Source: Anaerolineales bacterium
GTDB taxonomy: Bacteria > Chloroflexota > Anaerolineae > Anaerolineales > UBA4823
DNA length: 36,480 bases
Assembly: GCA_020060465.1 (NCBI GenBank)
Contig: JAGVAD010000063.1
Span: 1 to 36,480, forward strand
Direction of reading: 5' to 3'
Within the stretch, counting starts at the first letter, position 1, and each line of letters begins with the position of its first letter. Shown here piece by piece: positions 23,324-31,009 of this stretch. Under the pieces are notes generated by a model. That model did not search any database and was not told the origin of the DNA. It was given only the letters and a program-made list of their open reading frames with translations. The position numbers and the translations under genes are program-made.

Positions 23324-24508
23324 ATGAACGGTAAAGAACGCATCGCCCTGGCCATGCAACATCAACCACCCGACCGTGTACCGGTGATGTGTCAATTGTC
23401 ATTGGGGCATTACTTTCTAAACACGAATCTGGCGCCGCATGAAATCTGGTTCACCAGCGAAGGATTTGCCGAAGCGTTGGTTGCCTTACAGAGGCGTTAC
23501 CAATTCGATGGCATTCTGATCAACATCCCTGGGCGTCCACGCAACCTGCTCAATCAAATCGAGCGCCTGGAGAAAACAGAAGAAGGCGAAATGATCCAGT
23601 GGCGCAATGGGCACGTCACTTTAGTCCCCTGGGATGATAATGCCCAATATGTGTATTCCGCTCGACCGGATTTACAACCGCGGGCGGATTTCGAAACCAC
23701 CCACCCAGATCTCCTTGAGGCCATAGATCAATATCCGGGCTATCTCTGGAACATCTATCACATTCCCTGGTTAGAAGGCAAAGACGACGCTGGCCCATTG
23801 AGTGAAGCGCCGGATTATTTCTTCAACACCATTGACGACGTGCGCGCTAAAGTTGGCGACGCGGTTTCAATCCACGGTGAGGTCTTTTCACCCTTCACCC
23901 ATTTCCTGGAACTCTTTGGCTATCAAAATGCGATGCTGGGTCTGATTACCGACAAAGGAAAGGCAAGAGCCATACTGGAACGCCTCACAGAGGCTGCCGT
24001 AGTCTGGGCGACGGCTCAAGCCAGGCGTGGCGTTGATGCGGTTCTGATATCTTCCGCATTCGCCGGCGGTGGTTTCATATCGCCGAAGATGTACGAGGAA
24101 TTTGTAGTTCCTTATGAACGCCGCGTGGCGCAGGCGGTAAAAGCACAGGGCATCCCGGTCTATACCCATACCTGCGGCAAAATTGGCGACCGCCTGGAAT
24201 TAATGGCTTCCACTGGAACAATGGGGGTTGACACCCTCGATCCGCCGCCCCTGGGGGATGTAGAATTAGCGGAAGCCAAGCGCCTCATCGGAGAGCGCAT
24301 GTTCCTGAAAGGCAATCTGAATTCGGTCGCCCTGCTCCACTATAAGACCAAAGATGAAGTAATCGCCGAAGTCAGCCAACGCATCCTCATCGGAAAGCCT
24401 GGTTCCGGCTATATTCTCAGCACCGCTTGCTCGGTGGCCCCACACGTGGAACCCTGGAAAATCGAACTTTTCACGCCGCTGGCTGAGGAGCTTGGAAAAT
24501 ACAGTTGA
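23324..24508 (+). CDS. UroD/MtaA-family protein, putative corrinoid-type methyltransferase
   Basis: TIM-barrel protein of 394 residues of the uroporphyrinogen decarboxylase superfamily. It starts with MNGKERIALAMQHQPPDRVPV, the usual opening. Instead of porphyrin-binding residues it shows the zinc pattern of the MtaA/MtbA/CmuA branch: His282-x-Cys284 (YTHTCGK) and Cys369 (STACSV). Members of that branch transfer methyl groups between corrinoid proteins and thiols. No corrinoid protein is in the operon. It starts four bases after the permease stop and is clearly co-transcribed, so it should act on the imported compound or a derivative. UroD-like genes beside sugar ABC transporters are frequent, and their reaction is not established. 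A heme role is unlikely. Confidence 0.8.
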   Translation: MNGKERIALAMQHQPPDRVPVMCQLSLGHYFLNTNLAPHEIWFTSEGFAEALVALQRRYQFDGILINIPGRPRNLLNQIERLEKTEEGEMIQWRNGHVTLVPWDDNAQYVYSARPDLQPRADFETTHPDLLEAIDQYPGYLWNIYHIPWLEGKDDAGPLSEAPDYFFNTIDDVRAKVGDAVSIHGEVFSPFTHFLELFGYQNAMLGLITDKGKARAILERLTEAAVVWATAQARRGVDAVLISSAFAGGGFISPKMYEEFVVPYERRVAQAVKAQGIPVYTHTCGKIGDRLELMASTGTMGVDTLDPPPLGDVELAEAKRLIGERMFLKGNLNSVALLHYKTKDEVIAEVSQRILIGKPGSGYILSTACSVAPHVEPWKIELFTPLAEELGKYS

Positions 24509-24525
24509 GCGACAAGCAGCATCGC

Positions 24526-24552
24526 TGAGACATCGTCTCAAGCGTGTATAAT
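24526..24552 (+). promoter_or_regulatory. Small hairpin and -10 box before the 24611 gene
   Basis: TGAGAC/GTCTCA (24526-24531 and 24535-24540) forms a tight hairpin shortly after the UroD-like gene. TATAAT lies at 24547-24552. The arrangement marks a probable transcription boundary; no good -35 box is seen. Confidence 0.4.
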
Positions 24553-24610
24553 ATAGGGCAGGCGCGCCGTATGTGATATTATTCCTGGAGCTAACAGAAG
24601 GAACCAAGCC

Positions 24611-25426
24611 ATGACCCTTTCAATCGAAGAAGGGAGATTGTTTTTTAAGTTGATGTGGGGATTGCAAGCTTATGTCAATCGTCAGCTCGCTTTGGTAAAG
24701 AAAGTCTCTTCAGCTGAGCAATACGGCGATCTGCCCACGGAAAAGAAGCTCAAAGTACGCAACGCTCTATGGAAGCACCCTCATTTAGTTGAAGAATATG
24801 TGCGAGAAAATCCTGACTCGCTGCCAGCCGGAGACCTGGAAGTTGTTCGCCGATGGTCAGGCTTTATCCAGGGTTCGTTCTTCATTCTTCGTCATTTGAA
24901 AAAAGGTTCGGTTTTTATCAGCCAGGGCGGACAAATTTATCTGGTGCATGGCATCCAAGACCCGCTGGAAGAAATCATCCCTTCCAACAGCTTGCCGCAG
25001 CTCGTCAAAGCTGTTTTACTGCCTTTCAAGGGGTTGATTGTTTACGACGGCTTGCTGGAAAGATATAACGTCTTCTTTGGCAGCGGTATCAGCGCTGACA
25101 TCGAACATACCTACACAGTCGCAAGACACAAAAAACGCATCATCTCCTCCTTGGAGCCTGAGCTGGCGAAACCTGCCAAACCTGCGCCGAAGGGGACCAA
25201 GGATTTGCTGCCCAAACTGCAGGACCTGAGGGCCGAGTTGTCGCGCCTCAAGGGAAATGAGGCATTGCAAAACGCAGCCCTGGCTCTGACGCGTTCCAGC
25301 CTGGATTTGGCGATTGCTGCAAATGACGACCCTGCAAATATAGAAAAATTAGCGCCATCTGCACTAAAAGTACGCAGAGCTGCGACGCGCCTGTATCAGT
25401 TGTTGGAAATTGCCAGCGAGAAATAG
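24611..25426 (+). CDS. Conserved-looking hypothetical protein
   Basis: Soluble protein of 271 residues. The N-terminal part is helical (EEGRLFFKLMWGLQAYVNRQLALVKKV); the middle is mixed with hydrophobic strands (GSVFISQGGQIYLVHGI, VLLPFKGLIVYDGLLERY). From about 180 there is a Lys/Pro hinge followed by long helices (LLPKLQDLRAELSRLKGNEALQNAALALT) likely to form a coiled coil. AAGGAACC precedes the ATG. The gene overlaps no other and ends two bases before the next, so the pair is an operon. I recognise no named family. The LPFKGLIVYDGLL segment is what I would use to search. Confidence 0.7.
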   Translation: MTLSIEEGRLFFKLMWGLQAYVNRQLALVKKVSSAEQYGDLPTEKKLKVRNALWKHPHLVEEYVRENPDSLPAGDLEVVRRWSGFIQGSFFILRHLKKGSVFISQGGQIYLVHGIQDPLEEIIPSNSLPQLVKAVLLPFKGLIVYDGLLERYNVFFGSGISADIEHTYTVARHKKRIISSLEPELAKPAKPAPKGTKDLLPKLQDLRAELSRLKGNEALQNAALALTRSSLDLAIAANDDPANIEKLAPSALKVRRAATRLYQLLEIASEK

Positions 25427-25428
25427 CC

Positions 25429-26064
25429 GTGAGTTCTAAAAAGAGCAAGAGAGCCAAACGACCGCCGTTGCCGAAATTTAACGACCAGATACCCATCTCC
25501 CAAATTCGAACGCTCAAGACGACCGGATCGCAAGAAATTTTGGAAAACGCCCGCCAGTACACTCTGCTGGGTTGCTGGCTGTACGCAAAATGGAAAGATA
25601 GCGGTATTACACCGGTGATCGTGGCGCGTTCACTAAACCCAGAGCGCCTCCTCTTCGGCGCAATAATGGTGGATCTGTATTGTTTGGGGATCAAGGATGC
25701 CTATGCCAGGGTGGATGTCTCTCGACAAGCCTTCTTGCGAGACTTGCCCAGGCTTTGCAGCGATGAACCGCTGGAATGCTCTGTCGAATTGGCACACGAA
25801 ATTGTTTATGGAGCGATGGAATTCGCCGCCAGCTACGGTTTCCAGCCGCACCCGGATTTCACCCGCCAACGCGTAGATCAGATATTGGATCCGCCGGAGT
25901 CTCATCCACGCAATCACAAGGTGGAATTTGGTAAAGACGGTAAACCATTCTACATCTCTGGTCCGTATGATGATGAGCGTAAAATCCGCTCGGTGATCAA
26001 CACATTGATGCATACTGCTGGCGAAGGCAACTTTGATTACATTGCTGTTCTGAGGCAATCATGA
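25429..26064 (+). CDS. Uncharacterised protein with VDLYCLGIKDA motif
   Basis: Protein of 211 residues from a GTG start two bases after the preceding stop. The N terminus is basic (SSKKSKRAKRPPLPKF). The central block PVIVARSLNPERLLFGAIMVDLYCLGIKDAYARVDVSR is of a kind I have seen in hypothetical proteins from several phyla: a strand, then VDLYCLG, then a Lys-Asp-Ala. A helical stretch with ELAHEIVYGAMEFAASYGFQPHPDF follows. No catalytic motif is evident. Strictly coupled to the upstream 271-residue protein, so the two probably act together. Function unknown. Confidence 0.65.
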   Translation: MSSKKSKRAKRPPLPKFNDQIPISQIRTLKTTGSQEILENARQYTLLGCWLYAKWKDSGITPVIVARSLNPERLLFGAIMVDLYCLGIKDAYARVDVSRQAFLRDLPRLCSDEPLECSVELAHEIVYGAMEFAASYGFQPHPDFTRQRVDQILDPPESHPRNHKVEFGKDGKPFYISGPYDDERKIRSVINTLMHTAGEGNFDYIAVLRQS

Positions 26065-26138
26065 TCTGATGACGGCAACTGCCTGAAGCATGGCGCTTGA
26101 TTTTTACGCCACAAGATGGATTGGTTATGATGAGGATC

Positions 26139-27218
26139 ATGGACATACCCCTCGACCAGATCATTTCCGGAGACTGCGTACAGGTCTTAAACAGTCTACC
26201 GGAGAAGTCTGTTGATCTGATTTTCGCCGATCCTCCCTACAATCTACAGCTATCTCAAGAACTCTGGCGGCCCAACATGACCAGGGTGGACGCTGTAAAT
26301 GATGAGTGGGATAAGTTTGACGGCTTCGCAGAGTATGACCAATTCACGCGCCAGTGGTTGAGCGCCTGCCGACGGGTACTTAAAGACACTGGAACGCTGT
26401 GGGTCATCGGTTCTTACCATAACATCTATCGTGTGGGTGCGATCTTAATGGATCTGGGCTATTGGATCCTCAACGATGTTGTGTGGATCAAAACCAACCC
26501 AATGCCCAATTTTCGCGGCGTTCGTTTTACCAACGCCCACGAGACGCTCATTTGGGCGCAAAAGATCAAAGGGGCGCGTTACACCTTCAACCATCAGGCA
26601 ATGAAATCGTTGAACGACGATCTGCAAATGCGCAGCGATTGGGAAATCCCGCTTTGCACCGGCAAAGAGCGCATCAAATTAAACGGAGAAAAAGCCCATA
26701 CCACGCAAAAGCCCGAAGCTCTGCTCTATCGCGTGATTCTCTCCAGCTCGAACCCCGGCGATATTGTGTTGGATCCGTTCTTCGGCAGTGGCACCACTGG
26801 CGCAGTCGCTAAGAAGCTAAAACGGCATTGGATCGGGATCGAGAAAGACGAAAGATACATTCAAATTGCTAAAGCCAGAATTGATGCAATTCAAGCGCCG
26901 CCCGCGGATGAACCTTTTACATTCCCAGATAAGCGCCGCCGACGACGCGTTCCGTTTGGCGCGCTGCTGGAAAACGGCCTGCTCCAACCCGGGCAGAAGC
27001 TTTATTTCGGCAAGGCTGGCAATACTGTCGCGGTGGTGCTGGCGAACGGGTTGCTCAAGCACGACAGCATGACCGGCTCTATCCATCAGGTAGGTAGAGA
27101 AATTCTGAAAGCGCCCTGCAACGGGTGGGAACACTGGTATTATGTAGATGAGACCAGCGGGGAGAGGATTGTGATTGACAAATTGCGACAGGTGCTTTTA
27201 GACGCGGCAAGTGATTAA
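26139..27218 (+). CDS. CcrM/M.HinfI-like DNA adenine-N6 methyltransferase (predicted GANTC)
   Basis: Beta-class methyltransferase of 359 residues, the same length as alphaproteobacterial CcrM. The catalytic DPPYNLQL is at 31-38 and the AdoMet-binding DPFFGSGTTG at 212-221, in the beta-class order. Long blocks recall CcrM almost word for word: VDAVNDEWDKF, ACRRVLKDTGTLWVIGSYHNIYRVG, PMPNFRGVRFTNAHETLIWA, QMRSDWEIPLCTGKERI. The C-terminal extension (about 268-355: RVPFGALLENGLLQPG, SIHQVGREI, APCNGWEHWYY) is the CcrM/HinfI DNA-recognition domain. Specificity for GANTC is therefore a good prediction. Starts at 26127, 26130 and 26139 are in frame; 26139 fits the family and has GAGG upstream. A 104-base AT-rich gap separates it from the probable restriction gene. 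Confidence 0.92.
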   Translation: MDIPLDQIISGDCVQVLNSLPEKSVDLIFADPPYNLQLSQELWRPNMTRVDAVNDEWDKFDGFAEYDQFTRQWLSACRRVLKDTGTLWVIGSYHNIYRVGAILMDLGYWILNDVVWIKTNPMPNFRGVRFTNAHETLIWAQKIKGARYTFNHQAMKSLNDDLQMRSDWEIPLCTGKERIKLNGEKAHTTQKPEALLYRVILSSSNPGDIVLDPFFGSGTTGAVAKKLKRHWIGIEKDERYIQIAKARIDAIQAPPADEPFTFPDKRRRRRVPFGALLENGLLQPGQKLYFGKAGNTVAVVLANGLLKHDSMTGSIHQVGREILKAPCNGWEHWYYVDETSGERIVIDKLRQVLLDAASD

Positions 27219-27322
27219 TTGAAATCGTGACTATCAATTTTATTGCCATCTGTATTTTTTCTATCTAAAGCTATCCAAATATGCATTATAATTAGAACAA
27301 GTATGCTAAAACCACAGAGCAA

Positions 27323-27889
27323 ATGGCCGACTTTTATCTGGAGCAACTTTATCTACCTTCCAACTGGCCCGAAATAATCAAAGATGAAAACATTATCGCC
27401 AACGTTGTAAGGAAGAAACTTACTGGCGAATATACGGATCAGAAGGGCGAGTTTGTCGAAAGAAAGATCCGAAGTATTTTGGACGGCATCCAAGAGAAGT
27501 ACGGCGTTCCTCATGCGCATGGTCAAGTTGGCTTTTTAGGTAAAGAAGTTGACCACGTTCTCCCGTCTTTAGAAGAGCCTCAAGTTATGATTATGGTTTC
27601 GTATATGGAAACCACCTCCAGCAATCAAACCGCAAGAGCCAATGAGCAACAGGCGATGTACCAGAAAATCATTGGTGAAAATATCCGTTTTGGGCGACAG
27701 CGAGTTTTCGTAAATGTCTTGGATGGAGCAGGTTGGCTGGCGCGCCGTTCTGATTTAGTTAAGCTTTATAGAGGTTGCGACTTCTGCCTGAACATGAAAA
27801 CGCTCGATCAATTAGAAGCGATCGTTTGTCGTTATGTCCCAAGCAGATATTTCGTGGTCAATCCACCCGACCAAGTGATTGAAGGGTAA
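27323..27889 (+). CDS. Probable type II restriction endonuclease
   Basis: Protein of 188 residues, soluble. It opens with a helical DFYLEQLYLPSNWPEIIKDENI and has a central GKEVDHVLPSLEEPQVMIMVSYMETTSSNQTARANEQ, then FGRQRVFVNVLDGAGWLARRSDLVKLYRGCDFCLN. The Asp of EVDHV followed by a hydrophobic strand and a polar run could be a variant PD-(D/E)xK nuclease core, but the usual ExK is not evident, so the catalytic residues are uncertain. The main argument for a nuclease is position: five bases before a methyltransferase gene and downstream of another. TATAAT at 27287-27292 may be its promoter. Base composition is more AT-rich than the flanking genes, which suggests transfer. Confidence 0.6.
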   Translation: MADFYLEQLYLPSNWPEIIKDENIIANVVRKKLTGEYTDQKGEFVERKIRSILDGIQEKYGVPHAHGQVGFLGKEVDHVLPSLEEPQVMIMVSYMETTSSNQTARANEQQAMYQKIIGENIRFGRQRVFVNVLDGAGWLARRSDLVKLYRGCDFCLNMKTLDQLEAIVCRYVPSRYFVVNPPDQVIEG

Positions 27890-27894
27890 ATACT

Positions 27895-28860
27895 ATGCTA
27901 AAGGATTATCTGAATAAGGTAATTCAAGGTGATTGCCTAGAAGTATTATCTACAATCGAAGATAATAGTGTAGATGTCTGTTTTGCTGATCCACCGTTTA
28001 ACTTAGAGAAAAGATATACTTCCTACAAAGACCAAAGACCAGCAGAAGAATACTTACAATGGTGCCAAAAGTGGTTGGGAGAATTGGTGCGCGTTACAAA
28101 ACCAAGCGGTTCTATCTTCGTTCATAACATCCCCAAATGGCTTACTTACTACGCAAGCATTCTGAACGATATAGCTTACTTTCGGCATTGGATCTCATGG
28201 GATGCAATGAGCAACCCAATTGGTAAAACGCTTCTACCGGCTCATTATGGCATCCTTTTCTACTCAAAACAACCCAAGGGGTTTAAATTTTACGAAATCC
28301 GCGCTCCGCATCGAAAATGCCGCGTCTGCGATAGCTACCTGAAAGATTATGGGGGTAAGAAAGACCAAATGCACCCGTTTGGCGCGTTAGTCAGCGACGT
28401 ATGGACAGATATTCATCGTATTCGCCATAATGTTCGCCGCGACGAACACCCCTGCCAATTGCCAATCCCACTATTAGAGCGCATTGTCCTGATGAGCACC
28501 GACCCAGGCGATGTGGTGCTAGATCCATTTCTTGGCACCGGAACCTCTGCAATAGCAGCCAAAGCATTGGGAAGAAATTTTGTTGGAATTGAAATTGACC
28601 CGGAGTATGTGGCAATTGCAGAGGATAAAATCGCCCGAGTACATCCATCTACCTATAAAGGTTACTATGTTTCCTATTTCCTGGGCAAAATACAGAGTGT
28701 CCGTGACATTGACGCAGCGGAATTATTTCCGCCTCAATTAACCTCGGTCGAGAAAAAGAAAATGCGCACGCAGGAAAATGGGGATGAAACAAGCTCTGGC
28801 GTGAATGGACACAAGAAATCACAAAGTAAGCCAAAGGAAAAGATCCCAACGCTCTTCTAA
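27895..28860 (+). CDS. DNA methyltransferase with zinc-ribbon insertion
   Basis: Protein of 321 residues. The catalytic motif DPPFNLEKR is at 32-40 and the AdoMet motif DPFLGTGTSAI at 210-220, again the beta-class order for an N6-adenine or N4-cytosine enzyme. The recognition region contains Cys142/Cys145 (CRVCDSYL) and a HisPro-rich stretch (DQMHPFG, RRDEHPCQLP) that probably bind zinc. The Ser/Lys-rich tail (about 285-321) is likely disordered. It starts five bases after the probable endonuclease gene, so these two form the core restriction-modification unit. Codon use is AT-richer than in the sugar operons. Recognition sequence cannot be inferred. Positions 28861-29009 downstream contain only intergenic filler (AACACCAAGGCGC, TTAACCGCAAG). 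Confidence 0.9.
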   Translation: MLKDYLNKVIQGDCLEVLSTIEDNSVDVCFADPPFNLEKRYTSYKDQRPAEEYLQWCQKWLGELVRVTKPSGSIFVHNIPKWLTYYASILNDIAYFRHWISWDAMSNPIGKTLLPAHYGILFYSKQPKGFKFYEIRAPHRKCRVCDSYLKDYGGKKDQMHPFGALVSDVWTDIHRIRHNVRRDEHPCQLPIPLLERIVLMSTDPGDVVLDPFLGTGTSAIAAKALGRNFVGIEIDPEYVAIAEDKIARVHPSTYKGYYVSYFLGKIQSVRDIDAAELFPPQLTSVEKKKMRTQENGDETSSGVNGHKKSQSKPKEKIPTLF

Positions 28861-29009
28861 ACACCAAGGCGCAAACGGATAACCCCGCCTATTTCAGGTT
28901 AACCGCAAGACGACAGCGCCCCGATTCCGGAACGATGCTTTTAAGCCAGTTCATCTTATATTTCACGACTGAATACAATTAAAATAAATGCATAAATATT
29001 CAGAAACGA

Positions 29010-29048
29010 TTGACAGACGTCGAGTTTGTGTGTATCCTATCACAAACT
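29010..29048 (+). promoter_or_regulatory. Promoter and palindromic operator of the transketolase/ABC operon
   Basis: A perfect TTGACA (29010-29015) and TATCCT (29033-29038) are spaced 17 bases. AGTTTGTG (29023-29030) and CACAAACT (29041-29048) form a perfect 8-bp inverted repeat whose 10-base centre covers the -10 box. A bound repressor would block the promoter. The regulator is not adjacent; the SorC-type regulator at 9.7 kb or one beyond the window is possible. Its half-site is similar to, but spaced differently from, the ROK operator at 16410. Confidence 0.75.
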
Positions 29049-29104
29049 GAATGTATATCGTCCCGTGAATATATATTCAAGAAACTTTGATTAGCGTGAA
29101 GCAC

Positions 29105-29965
29105 ATGCAAATCCGGCCTGCAAATCCCCTTCTTGATGTGCGCGATCTGGAATTGAAATCTATTCAGTATCGTAAAACCCTGCTCTCCATGATCAAGCGC
29201 GCCAACTCTGGGCATACCGCCGGCAGCCTGTCCTGTGTGGATATCCTCAATGTACTCTACAACCGTGTGCTGCGGGTGGATCCCCAAAACCCTACAGATC
29301 CCGACCGCGATCGTTACATTCACTCCAAAGGTCACTCCGTCGAAGCACTCTATACCGTTTTGGCTGACCGTGGTTTTTTCCCCGTTGAAGAACTGGATAC
29401 CTTTGAACAATACGGCACGCGCCTCATTGGTCACCCCACGCGCAATGCACCCGGTGTGGAGCAGAACACCGGCGCCCTGGGACATGGTCTCTCTCTGGCC
29501 GTGGGGACGGCGCTGGCTGCCAAGAAGGACGGACGCGCCTACCGCGTCTTCACCATCCTGGGCGACGGCGAGTTGACCGAAGGCTCGGTTTAGGAAGCCT
29601 CGATGAGTGCAGCTCATTACCAGCTCGACAATCTGGTGGTCATCGTGGATCGTAACGGTCTGCAGATCACCGGGCGCACGGAGGAGGTGATGCGCCTGGA
29701 GCCGTTGGAGGAGAAATTTCGTGCTTTTGGTTACGCGGTACGCCGCGTCAACGGCAACAACATCGCCGAGCTTGTCCAAATCTTTGATCAGCTCCCCTTT
29801 GAACCCGGAAAACCCAACCTGATCCTGGCGCGCACGGTCAAGGGCAAGGGCGTCAGCTTCATGGAGGATGTCGCCTCCTGGCATCACCGCGTACCCACAG
29901 ACGCCGAGTTTGCTCTGGCCATGGCCGAACTGAGCCAGGCAGAAAACCTATGGTTGCAAAGATGA
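29105..29965 (+). pseudogene. Transketolase N-terminal (thiamine-PP) subunit split by an in-frame amber codon
   Basis: One reading frame encodes a ~286-residue N-terminal subunit of a two-part transketolase, but TAG at 29591-29593 interrupts it. Before the stop are SIQYRKTLLSMIKRANSGHTAGSLS, SKGHSVEALY, GALGHGLSLAVGTALAAK and the thiamine-diphosphate motif start GDGELTEGSV. After it, in the same frame, the sequence continues EASMSAAHYQLDNLVVIVDRNGLQITG. The family normally has Trp at the stop position, so TGG became TAG by one transition. The mutation also creates AGGAAG five bases before an in-frame ATG (29603), so the rest could be re-initiated. The fragments divide the cofactor motif and are unlikely to work separately unless they reassociate or the stop is read through. 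Sequencing error is possible. ATG 29105 chosen; weak ribosome binding site. Confidence 0.85.
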
Positions 29966-30987
29966 TGACCACTTATAGTTTAGGCAAACCCAATCAAGAC
30001 ATCGTCGCCGAGACATTGCTGGCGCTCGCCCGCCAGGACCGCGACTTGATCGTGGTCACCGGCGATTCACGCGGTTCCGGCAAGATGACCGCCTTTGGCG
30101 AGGCGCTGCCTGACCAACTGGTAGAGATCGGCATCGCCGAGCAGAACCTGGTAGGCGTCTCGGCCGGGCTGGCTTCGACCGGCAAAAAAGTGTTCGCCAT
30201 CTCGCCAGCCTGTTTTCTCACCGCCCGCTCGCTGGAGCAAATCAAGAATGATGTGGCGTATTCGGATAATCCGGTGAAACTGGTCGGCATCAGCGCTGGA
30301 GTGAGCTATGGGGCGTTGGGCAGCACCCATCACTCGCTGCACGACCTGGCGGCGCTGCTGGCGATTCATAACATTGATATCGTCATTCCGGCGGATAATT
30401 TCGAAACCTATCATGCAATTCTGGCCGCGGCAACCCATCCGCGGCCGATTTATCTGCGCTTCGGCAAGCGCCCCATGCATCATTTACATCACTCCGAGAC
30501 TCGGTTTCAACTGGGTAAGGCAATTATCTTGCGCTCTGGCGGTGATATAACCTTCATTGCTGCTGGCGAAACAGTCGCCCCAGCGCTGTTCGCCGCCGAT
30601 TCACTGGAACAGCGTGGCATCTCCTGCGGAGTGATCAGTATGCACACCATCCGTCCCTTCGACGTAGAAGCAGTGATCAACGCCGCGACGACCAGCCGAG
30701 CGTTGGTCACCGTCGAAGAACACAGTGTGAACGGCGGGCTGGGCAGCCTGGTTGCAGCCACGCTGATGGAAGCCGGCGTCTGGCTACCTTTCAAACGGGT
30801 GGGCATCCCTGATGAACACACCATCGCCGGTAGCCAGGTGGAGATCTTCAAGCATTACGGCATCACGCCCGAAGGGCTGGCTGAAACAGCGTTGAACTTG
30901 CTCAACGGCAGTCGCGGCAACCGCTTTCCGGCCTCAGCGTCTGCCACCGCCAGCCGTCCGGCAGCCAATCCACCTGCTTCGGTATAA
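29962..30987 (+). CDS. Transketolase C-terminal (pyrimidine-binding) subunit
   Basis: Protein of about 341 residues containing the transketolase Pyr and C-terminal domains: VTGDSRGSGK, FVEIGIAEQNLVGVSAGLA-type motif (VEIGIAEQNLVGVSAGLAS) with the catalytic-type Glu, HHSLHDLAALL, IYLRFGKRP and the C-terminal ISMHTIRPFD, VEEHSVNGGLGS. With the N-terminal subunit it would transfer two-carbon ketol units between sugar phosphates. The start overlaps the previous stop (ATGATGA at 29962-29968); an ATG at 29950 is also in frame. The gene is intact, in contrast to its partner. The last ~25 residues form an Ala/Ser/Pro-rich tail not usual for the family. Confidence 0.92.
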   Translation: MMTTYSLGKPNQDIVAETLLALARQDRDLIVVTGDSRGSGKMTAFGEALPDQLVEIGIAEQNLVGVSAGLASTGKKVFAISPACFLTARSLEQIKNDVAYSDNPVKLVGISAGVSYGALGSTHHSLHDLAALLAIHNIDIVIPADNFETYHAILAAATHPRPIYLRFGKRPMHHLHHSETRFQLGKAIILRSGGDITFIAAGETVAPALFAADSLEQRGISCGVISMHTIRPFDVEAVINAATTSRALVTVEEHSVNGGLGSLVAATLMEAGVWLPFKRVGIPDEHTIAGSQVEIFKHYGITPEGLAETALNLLNGSRGNRFPASASATASRPAANPPASV

Positions 30988-31009
30988 TCTCCACCGTCAT
31001 GGGATTGAT

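Noticed and set aside
23324..24508. Uroporphyrinogen decarboxylase (heme pathway) assignment
   Set aside because: Porphyrin-binding signature absent, Zn-type His/Cys residues present, and the gene is locked in a sugar-import operon.
28861..28920. AACACCAAGGCGC and TTAACCGCAAG stretches, with a similar CTGTGGCGTCTTTGCG at 6320-6340, considered as specific regulatory repeats
   Set aside because: They look like common low-complexity intergenic wording. Copies are too short and degenerate here to support a defined element.
29591..29593. TAG in transketolase considered as a pyrrolysine or other recoded site
   Set aside because: The position is normally Trp, one transition from TGG, and nothing in the window (no pyl genes, no recoding structure) supports recoding over mutation or error.
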